Below are positions 35,330-43,728 of a stretch of DNA of 57,014 nt, one piece after another (the stretch's first letter is position 1; the number at the start of each line of letters is the position of its first letter). Origin of the DNA: Polaribacter sp. (lineage in GTDB: Bacteria > Bacteroidota > Bacteroidia > Flavobacteriales > Flavobacteriaceae); assembly GCA_029245785.1 (NCBI GenBank), contig JAQWOR010000033.1, positions 1-57,014 on the forward strand. The letters are read 5' to 3'. Made by a program: the position numbers and the translations under genes. The notes under the pieces are model-generated. The model was not told the origin of the DNA, did not search any database, and worked only from the letters and a program-made list of their open reading frames with translations.

Positions 35330-36124
35330 ATGAACCGTTTCTTGCACTATGATGGAATCCAAATAAACAATCAAACACGAACACAGGTAACTGATGGAAT
35401 TGTTGTTGAGGCTGGCTTGCAAATAAATATCAATGATGAATCTTATACCGTAGTCATGCGTACTCCTGGTAACGATATTGAATTGATTCGAGGCTTGTTA
35501 TATGCCGAAGACATCTACAAAGGAAACAAAAATTTAAACGTTCAGGTTGTTGAAGAAAAAGAAAATGGTTTCTCTATTGTCAACGTTACAATTCCTTCAA
35601 AAAAACTCGGAAAAGGATATTTGAACAAACGCACACTACTTTCAGTATCTTCTTGTGGAATTTGTGGAAAACAAAAACTAGAAGACATTGAGATAAAAGA
35701 AGCTGCCTTAAAGAATGGGCAATTGCTATCCGCTAAATACATCAAAAAAATGTACCAACAGATGAATGCGGCCCAACAAACATTTCAACACACAGGAGGA
35801 AGTCATGCAGCAGCTATTTTTGACAAACAACACCAACTGCTCACAATCAAAGAAGACATTGGCAGACACAATGCCGTAGACAAAGTAGTTGGGCAATTGA
35901 TCAATGATGGCAAACTACAGCAATCTTTTTGTTTGTTGGTCAGCGGACGTGTATCCTACGAAATAATATCCAAAGCTTTTTTTGCAAAAATAGCTATTGT
36001 TATAGCCGTTTCTGCCTGTTCTAGTTTGGCAATAGATTATGCCAAAGAACTTGGCATTTGCTTAATTGGTTTTAGCAGAGGTGATAAAATGACCATTTAT
36101 GCCAATCCTTCACAAATTGCTTAA
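35330..36124 (+). CDS. fdhD: Formate dehydrogenase accessory sulfurtransferase FdhD
   Basis: A 264-residue protein. The conserved cysteine pair is in SVSSCGICGKQ (near 101-111). Other family features are HTGGSHAAAIF (near 155), KEDIGRHNAVDKVVG (near 173) and the C-terminal LLVSGRVSYEIISKAFF and CLIGFSRGDKMTIY. FdhD moves sulfur from IscS onto the molybdenum cofactor and is needed for active formate dehydrogenase. It starts 9 nt after fdhA, in the same operon, which fits its role. Confidence 0.94.
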   Translation: MNRFLHYDGIQINNQTRTQVTDGIVVEAGLQININDESYTVVMRTPGNDIELIRGLLYAEDIYKGNKNLNVQVVEEKENGFSIVNVTIPSKKLGKGYLNKRTLLSVSSCGICGKQKLEDIEIKEAALKNGQLLSAKYIKKMYQQMNAAQQTFQHTGGSHAAAIFDKQHQLLTIKEDIGRHNAVDKVVGQLINDGKLQQSFCLLVSGRVSYEIISKAFFAKIAIVIAVSACSSLAIDYAKELGICLIGFSRGDKMTIYANPSQIA

Positions 36125-36136
36125 CTTTATATTGAT

Positions 36137-37684
36137 ATGAAAAAGACACTTTTACTAGTTTTAATACTATGTCATAGCCTTGCATTATTCGCGCAAGAAA
36201 ACAATTCAATTCCGAGAAAACAAACCCAAAAAGGATTTCTTACCATTGATTATGCATCTGTAAAAATGCCGACTGATAAATTCGCAGACCCAGAAAACAA
36301 TATGGGACTTGCAGGGGTTCATTATAATTTATGGTTGAACAAATCTATTTATGGTGGATTAGGGTTTTATGGATCTATACATGGTAAAAGAGGCGGACTC
36401 TTTACCCTTGGCGCAAATCTTGGAATTAAAAAAAAATTGTTTGAGCAGCTATTTTTAGACACAGGTTTTCATATTGGCGGTGGTGGCGGTGCCAGTGCTC
36501 CTGATGGTGGCGGTGCTTTTATCATGCCACATGCAAATTTAGGATACCAATTTAAAACTTTTACTGCCTTTGCAGGATATAGTGCTATCAATTTTTTTGA
36601 CAAAGGAAACATCAATAGCCAGCAATTAAATATTGGTCTTCAGATTCCTGTTTCATTTGATCATACTTCATTTGCCTCTAAAGAAAAAACACACGCATTC
36701 AATACGTTAAAAACGACAGACTGGAATCAAACATCTAACCGAATTTCTTTACTATTCCATTTAAACAATCTTTCAGTAATCGGAAACTCACAAAATATTG
36801 GCGGAAGTACTCTGGTCGGAAATACAATTCGATTGGCAGGGTTTGAGCTGAATGCTCATATAAATAACAATTGGTTTGCTTTTTTTAGAGCAGATGGTGC
36901 CTACCATGGAATTCCTGCTGGATACATGGACATTCTTCTTGGTGGTGGATATCATTTTTCTTTCAACAACAACAGCACACATATAATCAGTAAATTTGGT
37001 GTTGGCGCTGGTGGTGGTGGCGGTGTTGATACCCAAGGAGGGTTTTTAATCTCTCCGGATATTTCTTTAGAACAAAAAATACACAAAGGTCTACATATCT
37101 CAATCAATAAAGGGTATCTGCTAACACCCAACAGTCATTTTATAGCATCAACATACGGCATTGGACTTAAATATTATGCGCATACAAATGGTATTCTGTC
37201 AAAAGAAAACACTGTTTTTACAAAAGTAAAACTCAAGGGAATACAAATAACCATTCAACAAGAGATGTACTTCAATGCCAAAAGAGAGAGCAACCCAACA
37301 GAGAATTTACAGCAAATTTCTTTACAAGGAAACCTTTTTCTCAACAGATATATGTATGTTGCTGGGCAAACTTCTTTTGCAAACTTTGGAAATGCAGGTG
37401 CCTACGCAGAAGGAATTGTAGGTCTAGGAATAAACTCCAACCCCATATTTCATAAAAAAATAACTGCATTTGCACAGCTTCTAGGTGGTGCCGCAGGAGG
37501 TGGAGATATTAGTACTGGACAAGGACTCATTATAAAACCAAGCATCGGATTCAATTATGAGTTGAATGACAAATTGAGTATTCGAACTTCTGTTGGAAAA
37601 GCAACAGCTAAAGGAGGAAAATTAAATAGCACAAGTGTTGCTTTTGGCCTTAGCTACAACATTAGCTTTTTAACAGCTAATTAA
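36137..37684 (+). CDS. Glycine-rich outer-membrane beta-barrel-like protein
   Basis: A 515-residue protein with a signal peptide (KKTLLLVLILCHSLALFAQ). Many alternating hydrophobic strands with aromatic ends suggest an outer-membrane barrel or exported beta-rich protein. A glycine-rich motif occurs three times, near residues 113, 291 and 451: GGGGGASAPDGGGAFIMP, GAGGGGGVDTQGGFLISP and GGAAGGGDISTGQGLIIKP. I do not recognise the family. The gene starts 12 nt after fdhD on the same strand, so it may be transcribed with the formate dehydrogenase genes. Confidence 0.75.
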   Translation: MKKTLLLVLILCHSLALFAQENNSIPRKQTQKGFLTIDYASVKMPTDKFADPENNMGLAGVHYNLWLNKSIYGGLGFYGSIHGKRGGLFTLGANLGIKKKLFEQLFLDTGFHIGGGGGASAPDGGGAFIMPHANLGYQFKTFTAFAGYSAINFFDKGNINSQQLNIGLQIPVSFDHTSFASKEKTHAFNTLKTTDWNQTSNRISLLFHLNNLSVIGNSQNIGGSTLVGNTIRLAGFELNAHINNNWFAFFRADGAYHGIPAGYMDILLGGGYHFSFNNNSTHIISKFGVGAGGGGGVDTQGGFLISPDISLEQKIHKGLHISINKGYLLTPNSHFIASTYGIGLKYYAHTNGILSKENTVFTKVKLKGIQITIQQEMYFNAKRESNPTENLQQISLQGNLFLNRYMYVAGQTSFANFGNAGAYAEGIVGLGINSNPIFHKKITAFAQLLGGAAGGGDISTGQGLIIKPSIGFNYELNDKLSIRTSVGKATAKGGKLNSTSVAFGLSYNISFLTAN

Positions 37685-37762
37685 CAGTATATGAATAAAG
37701 TAAAATAGTCTATATTTATGACTTATTTTTTTATCAAATTAAACAACTAAATACACCTACCC

Positions 37763-39079
37763 ATGAAAACTTTAAAAATTTTAGTAGCATCAATAGTGCT
37801 ACTAACTGTTTCGTGTAAAAATGAAACAAACTCAAAATCAAATACGGTATCTCCAGAAATCATAGCGAAAGCAACGGACATCCATAAAAGAGTCATGACA
37901 CTTGATACACATAATGATATTAATGTGAAAAACTTTACTGACAGTGTTAATTACACCAAAGACTTAGACAACCAGGTAAACTTGCCAAAAATGAAAAAAG
38001 GAGGCTTAGATGTTTCTTGGTTTATTGTATATACAGGACAAGGAGCGCTAACAAAAGAAGGTTTTGACAAGGCCTATAAAAATGCCATTTCAAAATTCAA
38101 CGCCATTCATAAATTGACCAAAGAGATAGCCCCTAATGAAATTGAATTAGCAGTAACTTCTGCAGAGGCAAAAAGAATTTACGCGGCTGGAAAAAAAGTG
38201 GCTATGATTGGTATCGAAAATGGATACCCTGTAGGAACAGACATCAAAAGAGTGAAAGAATTTTACGATTTAGGAGCTAGATACATGTCACTCTCTCACA
38301 ATGGACATAGCCAATTATGCGATTCAAATACAGGAGAAAAAGATTCTATTTGGTTACATAACGGAGTCAGTGATTTAGGAAAAGAAGTCATCAAAGAAAT
38401 GAACAAATGGGGAATTATGATTGACGTTTCACATCCGTCAAAATTATCAATGAAAGATATGATTAAGCTATCTAAAGCACCAATTATTGCCTCGCATTCT
38501 TCTGCCAGAGCGCTGTGTAACCACAGTAGAAATTTAGATGACGAGCAATTAGAGTGGATCAAAGAAAATGGTGGCGTTGTGCAAACGGTAGCTTTTAGCT
38601 CATACTTAAATACCGAGAAACATACTGCATATAACAAAGCAAGAACAGTATTTATGGAAGCCATTGCTAAAGAGCAACAGTTTGAAATAATCTCTAGAAA
38701 AGAGGCACGAAAAATGGATCCCGAAGCACAAGATGCTTATTATACAAAATACATGGCGGTACGGAAATTAGCGAATGCTAAAATGAAATCAAATACAACT
38801 GCTACTGAACCTGTTAGCGTGGTTGATTTTGTTAATCATATTGATTATATGGTGCAAAAAATTGGAATTGACCATGTTGGAATTAGCTCAGATTTTGATG
38901 GCGGTGGCGGTATTGAAGGATGGAATGATGCTTCAGAAACATTAAATGTCACTATAGAATTAGTGCAACGTGGCTATTCAGAAAAAGAAATTGAAAAACT
39001 GTGGAGCGGAAACTTATTGCGTGTCCTTGATGCAGTACAAGAAATTGCACAGAAAATTCAAAACGAAACAACAATCTAA
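37763..39079 (+). CDS. M19-family membrane dipeptidase lipoprotein
   Basis: A 438-residue metallopeptidase. The signal peptide ends LTVSC-K, a lipobox. Metal ligands are in LDTHNDIN (near 49), IGIENGYPVG with the bridging Glu (near 151), SHNGHSQLCD (near 176) and the His-containing IDVSHPSK and IASHSSARALC (near 222-250). The Asp ligand is in HVGISSDFDGGGG (near 370). Renal-dipeptidase relatives cleave dipeptides, including D-residue types. The N-terminal anchoring places it in the periplasm or on the outer membrane. It is followed 25 nt later by an amidohydrolase lipoprotein gene. Confidence 0.9.
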   Translation: MKTLKILVASIVLLTVSCKNETNSKSNTVSPEIIAKATDIHKRVMTLDTHNDINVKNFTDSVNYTKDLDNQVNLPKMKKGGLDVSWFIVYTGQGALTKEGFDKAYKNAISKFNAIHKLTKEIAPNEIELAVTSAEAKRIYAAGKKVAMIGIENGYPVGTDIKRVKEFYDLGARYMSLSHNGHSQLCDSNTGEKDSIWLHNGVSDLGKEVIKEMNKWGIMIDVSHPSKLSMKDMIKLSKAPIIASHSSARALCNHSRNLDDEQLEWIKENGGVVQTVAFSSYLNTEKHTAYNKARTVFMEAIAKEQQFEIISRKEARKMDPEAQDAYYTKYMAVRKLANAKMKSNTTATEPVSVVDFVNHIDYMVQKIGIDHVGISSDFDGGGGIEGWNDASETLNVTIELVQRGYSEKEIEKLWSGNLLRVLDAVQEIAQKIQNETTI

Positions 39080-39104
39080 AAAAAATCATATCAAATTTTT
39101 AAAG

Positions 39105-40550
39105 ATGAAAAATCTAAGCTATTTCTTTTTTGCGGTAATTTTTATTCTTTCAGCTTGCCAGCCTTCTGCTGTAATGTTTGAAGGTGCTATCTGTATAGAG
39201 AACATCACTACAATTGACCCTAATGAGGGCTTAAAAGAAAATCAAACTGTTATTATCAAAGCAGGAAAGATCTATCAAGTTACTCCTTCGCAGGAGCTTT
39301 ATTTATCAAAAAAAAATACAATTATTGATGGAACAGGGAAATTTCTAATTCCAGGGCTATGGGATACTCACGTGCATTTTGCTTACATTGAAGAATTAGC
39401 TCCTAGCATGTTTGACTTATTTCTATCCTTCGGCGTTACTAGTGTCAGAGACACAGGAGGTGAGATTTCTTTTGTCAAAGAATGGAAAGACAAATCACTT
39501 GCCAACCCTACCAATACACCCAGAGTTATGATTGCAGGCCCGCTTTTAGATGGGTCACCTAATGTTTATGATGGTAGTGACCCAGGACACCCTCCTCTTT
39601 CTGCAGGTTTAAAATCTATTGATGATGTAATCAAAAAAGTAAATGAATTAGACCACCTGAAAGTAGATTTCCTCAAGGCATACGAGATGTTGACCCCCGA
39701 GCAGTTTGCCAAAATAACTCAACTTAGTAGAGAAAAAGGACTCAAAGTAACGGGACATGTGCCTTTAAGTATGGATGTAATTAGCGCTTCAAATGCTGGT
39801 TTAAATAGCATGGAACACTTGCGCAACCTAGAATTGTCCTGTGCTTCAAATTCCGAAGAATTATTGAAGCAACGTCAAAAACTTCTAGCCTTAGGAAAGG
39901 ATGAATTGGGTGCTGGTGCTGTATTGCGCTCACAGATCCATGAAGCACAAAGAAGAATAGCCACCGAAAATTTTGACGAGAAAAAAGCCAAAGAAGTTTT
40001 AGCTGTTTTGGCGAAAAATCAAACATGGCAAATTCCAACTCTGGGCCTAAATACAGGGTATATTAAAAAGCATTTTACCCTTCCTGACTGGAAAAAAAGT
40101 TTTAAATATCTACCTAGTTCAATTGAAGAGCAGTGGGAAATGAAAATTGAAGAATTCAAAAATATCGACATTTCAGAATTTAAACATAAACAAACCAAAT
40201 GGATGTTAGAGATGGTTGGTAAAATTCACAATGCAGGTATAGGAATTATGGCAGGTACTGATACTCCAATTTTCTTTTTGACTCCCGGGCGAAGTTTACA
40301 CCACGAATTAGCTTTATTGGTTGAGGCTGGCTTGTCTCCTCTGGATGCTATCAAAACAGCAACTATAAATCCAGCAAAATACTTCGATCTCGAGGATGAG
40401 CTTGGGTCAATTAAAAAAAATATGTGGGCAGATTTAATTATACTTGATGCCAATCCGTTAGAAAACATCAATAACACAATGCGTATTAATGCGGTGATAA
40501 AGCAAGGAAACTATGTTCAACAAAGTGAATTACTTAAAAGATTAGAATAG
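39105..40550 (+). CDS. Amidohydrolase-family lipoprotein
   Basis: A 481-residue metal-dependent hydrolase read from ATG 39105. That start gives a good signal peptide with lipobox (NLSYFFFAVIFILSAC-Q). A longer reading from 38970 lies inside the dipeptidase gene and hides this signal. Metal ligands: WDTHVHFAY (near 86), the Lys of VDFLKAYE (near 190), VTGHVPLS (near 219), NSMEHLRN (near 240) and MAGTDTPIF (near 381). It resembles the imidazolonepropionase/prolidase-like group. With the M19 dipeptidase it probably takes part in peptide or amide breakdown outside the cytoplasm. Substrate unknown. Confidence 0.88.
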   Translation: MKNLSYFFFAVIFILSACQPSAVMFEGAICIENITTIDPNEGLKENQTVIIKAGKIYQVTPSQELYLSKKNTIIDGTGKFLIPGLWDTHVHFAYIEELAPSMFDLFLSFGVTSVRDTGGEISFVKEWKDKSLANPTNTPRVMIAGPLLDGSPNVYDGSDPGHPPLSAGLKSIDDVIKKVNELDHLKVDFLKAYEMLTPEQFAKITQLSREKGLKVTGHVPLSMDVISASNAGLNSMEHLRNLELSCASNSEELLKQRQKLLALGKDELGAGAVLRSQIHEAQRRIATENFDEKKAKEVLAVLAKNQTWQIPTLGLNTGYIKKHFTLPDWKKSFKYLPSSIEEQWEMKIEEFKNIDISEFKHKQTKWMLEMVGKIHNAGIGIMAGTDTPIFFLTPGRSLHHELALLVEAGLSPLDAIKTATINPAKYFDLEDELGSIKKNMWADLIILDANPLENINNTMRINAVIKQGNYVQQSELLKRLE

Positions 40551-40594
40551 TTTCGAAAAAACCATCTTCGTACAACCTCAATATAAGATACAAA

Positions 40595-40622
40595 AAACCC
40601 TTACTATTTCTAGTAAGGGTTT
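40595..40622. terminator. Bidirectional terminator between the amidohydrolase and tRNA-Arg
   Basis: AAACCCTTACTA-TTTC-TAGTAAGGGTTT is a perfect 12-bp stem. Leftward it is followed by TTTTTT-type sequence (strong, for the tRNA genes); rightward the T tract is short. Confidence 0.75.
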
Positions 40623-40625
40623 ATG

Positions 40626-40699
40626 TGAGCCCGATAGGATTCGAACCTATGACCGCCTCCTTAGAAGGGAGGTGCTCTATCCAGCTGAGCTACGAGCCC
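40626..40699 (-). tRNA. tRNA-Arg (anticodon TCT)
   Basis: Read leftward from GGGCTCGTAGCTCAGCTGG. The anticodon arm is CCTCC-CTTCTAA-GGAGG, giving TCT for AGA codons. The T arm ATAGG-TTCGAAT-CCTAT and acceptor stem (two G-T pairs) are complete. The CCA end is not encoded. 74 nt. Confidence 0.95.
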
Positions 40700-40726
40700 G
40701 TAGTTTTATTGTTTCTACGAAAACAG

Positions 40727-40744
40727 TGTCGGGGTGGCAGGATT
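40727..40744 (-). repeat. tRNA-Pro 3'-end stub
   Basis: TGTCGGGGTGGCAGGATT is identical to 40859-40876, the 3' acceptor/T-arm end of tRNA-Pro and two flanking bases. TTTCTACGAAAAC also occurs upstream of both copies (40712-40724 and 40833-40845). The rest of the tRNA is absent here. Confidence 0.75.
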
Positions 40745-40759
40745 AACTTTGTTGATCCT

Positions 40760-40800
40760 GAAGATGCTTTGTTGCAAATTAAAGAACTCTTTAATTGCAA
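40760..40800. other. Long hairpin between tRNA-Arg and tRNA-Pro
   Basis: TTGCAAATTAAAGA and TCTTTAATTGCAA pair over 13 bases with one bulge around a 2-nt loop. It lies in the 160-nt tRNA spacer, which holds no gene that I can support. Confidence 0.5.
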
Positions 40801-40860
40801 ATAAACGTCTCCGTTTTCTTAAAAAAGTAAACTTTCTACGAAAACTCCACATTTTATTTG

Positions 40861-40935
40861 TCGGGGTGGCAGGATTCGAACCTGCGACCTCCTCGTCCCA
40901 AACGAGGCGCGATGACCGGGCTACGCTACACCCCG
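40861..40935 (-). tRNA. tRNA-Pro (anticodon TGG)
   Basis: Read leftward from CGGGGTGTAGCGTAGCCCGG. The anticodon arm is CCTCG-TTTGGGA-CGAGG, giving TGG. The T arm GCAGG-TTCGAAT-CCTGC and the closing CACCCCG acceptor strand are intact. The first ten bases also encode the end of the upstream GIY-YIG gene. Confidence 0.95.
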
Positions 40936-41165
40936 AAATAGTCATCTATATATCGTTTTGCCCCTCGTTTCTTTATTTTCCTCTCTAAAAGCATTGCTTC
41001 AGATCTGGTAGAAACTTCAAGTTGCAAAACCAATTCCCAAGGAGTACCACCTTTTGTAGAAGGTACAAACCCTTGGTTGTGTCTTTTCAATCTTTTTTTA
41101 ATATCTGCAGTTTGACCTACATAATATCTTGAACTTATTTTACTAAAAAGAATATATACTATCAT
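40926..41165 (-). CDS. GIY-YIG nuclease-domain protein ending inside tRNA-Pro
   Basis: A 79-residue single-domain protein read from ATG 41165 (MIVYILFSKISSRYYVGQTAD). The GIY-YIG signature appears as VYIL and YYVG. The catalytic Arg region is KKRLKRHNQG, STKGGTPWELV follows, and the Glu lies in SEAMLLERKIKKRG. Short UvrC-type GIY-YIG proteins like this have no firm role in bacteria. The last codons (Phe-Gly-Val-stop, TTC GGG GTG TAG) are the first bases of tRNA-Pro. A damaged tRNA-Pro copy lies just upstream. An in-frame GTG at 41192 would add nine residues from that copy and is less likely. Confidence 0.8.
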   Translation of the reverse strand: MIVYILFSKISSRYYVGQTADIKKRLKRHNQGFVPSTKGGTPWELVLQLEVSTRSEAMLLERKIKKRGAKRYIDDYFGV

Positions 41166-41178
41166 AGTTATTCTTTTT

Positions 41179-41280
41179 GTCGGGTTGGTCACGCTTTAGG
41201 CGTGACGACCTCCTCGTCCCAAACGAGGCGCGATGACCGGGCAGGGCTTGTGCCGTACTTGATACGGTACTACACCCCGA
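41179..41280 (-). pseudogene. Decayed tRNA-Pro copy with replaced D and T arms
   Basis: It shares 37 identical bases with tRNA-Pro (41206-41242 against 40885-40921), covering the whole anticodon arm with TGG, and the 5' end CTACACCCCGA (41270-41280). Between these, the D-arm half is replaced by a segment holding CCGTA-TCAAG-TACGG. The T arm is replaced by GTCACGC-CTAAA-GCGTGAC. It cannot be a working tRNA as drawn, since the T loop is gone. Confidence 0.8.
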
Positions 41281-41295
41281 GTTTACTAAATTTTG

Positions 41296-41379
41296 CGGAG
41301 AGACAGGGACTCGAACCCTGGCGACAGTTTCCCGTCGACAGATTAGCAATCTGCTCCATTACCACTCTGGCACCTCTCC
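41296..41379 (-). tRNA. tRNA-Ser (anticodon GCT)
   Basis: Read leftward from GGAGAGGTGCCAGAGTGG. Anticodon loop TTGCTAA gives GCT for AGC/AGT codons. A long class II variable arm is present, and the T arm CAGGG-TTCGAGT-CCCTG is intact. 84 nt without CCA. Confidence 0.95.
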
Positions 41380-41415
41380 TTATTACTACTTCGCAACAAT
41401 TAAAAATTGCGAGTG

Positions 41416-41447
41416 CAAATGTATGTATTACAAATACAATTTCACAA
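41416..41447 (-). promoter_or_regulatory. Promoter for the tRNA-Ser/Pro/Arg cluster
   Basis: Read leftward: TTG, 21 nt, TACATTTG, an exact TAnnTTTG -7 box, 37 nt before tRNA-Ser. It lies between the pgpH-like stop and the tRNAs and could serve all three. Confidence 0.65.
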
Positions 41448-41480
41448 TCTTTTTTGTGTTTTTTTTTAAAAAAACAGCGT

Positions 41481-43544
41481 CTAATCTGGATACTCAATTC
41501 GCAAGTGATAGATGTTCATCAGCTTCTTTTTAACCACTTTTTTTATCTTTTCTATTTCCCTAAATGTAATATCAGAATTAATAAATTGATTATCAGATTT
41601 TTGCTTTTCAACAATTTTATCAATCAACACTTCTATGGATTGTGCGGTAGGTTTTTTAATGCTTTTTGTAGCGGCTTCTGCAGCATCACAAATCATCAAT
41701 ATTGCGGTCTCTTTAGAAAACGGAATAGGCCCAGGGTATTGAAATTTACTGCTATCAATAGTTTCTTCGGGGTTCATCTCTTGTTCTTTTCTATAAAAAT
41801 AATACACCAAGCTTGTTCCATGGTGTGTTCGTATAAAATCGATAATGCGATCTGGCAATCGGTGTTGTTTTGCCAATTCTATTCCTTTAATTACGTGATC
41901 TATAATAATTGAAGCACTATCTCTTGGCGATAAATCGTTGTGCGGATTTACACTTGTTGATTGGTTTTCAATAAAATACATAGGATTTAACATTTTACCA
42001 ATATCGTGATACAAGGCGCCTGTTCTTACCAACATAGAATTGGCTCCAATTTCATTGGCAGCAGCTTCTGCTAAATTGGCCACTTGCATGGAATGTTGAA
42101 ATGTTCCTGGCGCTTTTTCGTTCAACTCTCTTAATAATTTAGAATTGGTGTTTGAAAGCTCTAAAAGGGTTACATCAGAAACCAATCCAAAGATTTTTTC
42201 ATACATATAAATGAAAAATACAGACAAAAATGAGAGTACTCCATTGGCAGCAAACATGATAAAATAACCCCAGTTTATCTGATTGGCATTTCCTTCTTTG
42301 ATAATTGAAAACGCCAAATAAGTAATCATATAAATGATTGTTATTTGCCCTATAGAAATAAACAAATTGGCTCTTTTATGTAGTTCAGATACCGTAAGAA
42401 TTGTAACAATTCCTGCAATAATATGAAGGTAAATAAACTCAAAACTGTTGGGCACAATAAAACCTAACAACAAAACCGTTAACACATGTGCAAACAGCCC
42501 TAATCTTGCATCAAAAAACGCTTTTAAAACAATGGGTAAGATACTTAAGGGTACCACATATAAATAATCTGAATTGTACTTTACAACCAATGTTTGTATC
42601 AAGACCATCAAGATAACATTGAAAAATATAAAGGTAACCTTATTGTTGTTTGCATAAATTTCTGGCCTGTATTTTTGCAAAAACAGCAACAACATTAACA
42701 GTGCTAAAGAGACTAAAATAGTATATCCTAAAACAATCCAATTATAATTAGACTCTGTCCACACTTTAGATTCAGATTCAATTTTAAGAGAATTTAAAAT
42801 GGCTAATTTCTTACCTTCTACAATATCTCCTTTTAAGATAATTAGTTCTCCATTTGCAACTAACCCCTTTGTATATGAAATGTTTTTAAAAGAATTTTCT
42901 AAGGACTTTTTTGTAAAAACGGCATCATAAGACACATTCGGCTTTACAATTTCAGACAATGTGTTTAACAGCACATTTTGCTCATAGGTATATGGCGCTT
43001 CTCCTATATTATCAGTAATAAGCTTAAACACGTCTTTAGAAATCAGCAATCTATTATACACCATCTCTTCTACTTCATTTGATTTTCTCAAATAAATAAT
43101 TTCATCTTCATTCACTATTTTTCCTTGGCTAGAAGCCACTACAAAACCTGTCTCGTAAACCTTATTGATTACAAAATTTCCTATTGTTACAAACTTCATC
43201 AAGGCATCAGTAGTCATTGATCCATTTGCTTGCATCAAATTTACTTTGGTAGTAAACGCCTCCTTTACACTCGTTACAATTGCAATATCATATTCAAAAT
43301 AGTGTTTATTATTGTTTGCTAATTCTTGCTTTTCTAAGACAATTTCCGTGTCCTCTTTTTGAATTGAAAAATCGAAAGTGGCATATAAATTATCATATTG
43401 CCAAGGTTTTCCTTTGGTGAAATCATATTTAAATTGACCTCCTTTTGGAAATAAATACACAATAGCAACCACAGATATTAAGAAGAGTAATATCTTATAT
43501 ACAATCGCATTATTTTTATAGATCTTATTTATAAATTGACTCAT
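41481..43544 (-). CDS. 7TM-HD membrane phosphodiesterase (PgpH-like)
   Basis: A 687-residue protein. An N-terminal helix (NNAIVYKILLFLISVVAIVYLF) is followed by a large extracytoplasmic 7TMR-HDED domain (about 45-260), seven membrane helices (about 265-455) and a cytosolic HD domain. The HD site shows FQHSMQVANLAEAAA (near 475) and GALYHDIGKM (near 502), followed by IDHVIKGIELAKQHRLP and FIRTHHGTSLVYYFY. Listeria PgpH of this family degrades cyclic di-AMP to pApA. The same role is likely here but not proved. Transcribed leftward, ahead of the tRNA cluster. Confidence 0.9.
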   Translation of the reverse strand: MSQFINKIYKNNAIVYKILLFLISVVAIVYLFPKGGQFKYDFTKGKPWQYDNLYATFDFSIQKEDTEIVLEKQELANNNKHYFEYDIAIVTSVKEAFTTKVNLMQANGSMTTDALMKFVTIGNFVINKVYETGFVVASSQGKIVNEDEIIYLRKSNEVEEMVYNRLLISKDVFKLITDNIGEAPYTYEQNVLLNTLSEIVKPNVSYDAVFTKKSLENSFKNISYTKGLVANGELIILKGDIVEGKKLAILNSLKIESESKVWTESNYNWIVLGYTILVSLALLMLLLFLQKYRPEIYANNNKVTFIFFNVILMVLIQTLVVKYNSDYLYVVPLSILPIVLKAFFDARLGLFAHVLTVLLLGFIVPNSFEFIYLHIIAGIVTILTVSELHKRANLFISIGQITIIYMITYLAFSIIKEGNANQINWGYFIMFAANGVLSFLSVFFIYMYEKIFGLVSDVTLLELSNTNSKLLRELNEKAPGTFQHSMQVANLAEAAANEIGANSMLVRTGALYHDIGKMLNPMYFIENQSTSVNPHNDLSPRDSASIIIDHVIKGIELAKQHRLPDRIIDFIRTHHGTSLVYYFYRKEQEMNPEETIDSSKFQYPGPIPFSKETAILMICDAAEAATKSIKKPTAQSIEVLIDKIVEKQKSDNQFINSDITFREIEKIKKVVKKKLMNIYHLRIEYPD

Positions 43545-43728
43545 AATTTATACTATCGTTAATTTTTAAGCACCTTACAAACTTACTTTAATTTGCATCC
43601 GCATCAAAAATTAGCACTGAATTTATTTCTTACATTGAATTGACTTGCTTAATATTTCATTGCTGACAATAAATTGGTTATTTTCGCAAGGTAAAATTTA
43701 ATGTCAAAATTATAATATATATTCAAGT

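Noticed and set aside
40715..40945. A leftward frame with the phrase EVAGSNPATPT
   Set aside because: That phrase comes from translating a tRNA gene and is a well-known annotation artefact.
41202..41912. A long rightward frame through the tRNA cluster and pgpH
   Set aside because: Its translation starts with antisense tRNA and runs over the real leftward HD-protein gene; it lacks any domain sense.
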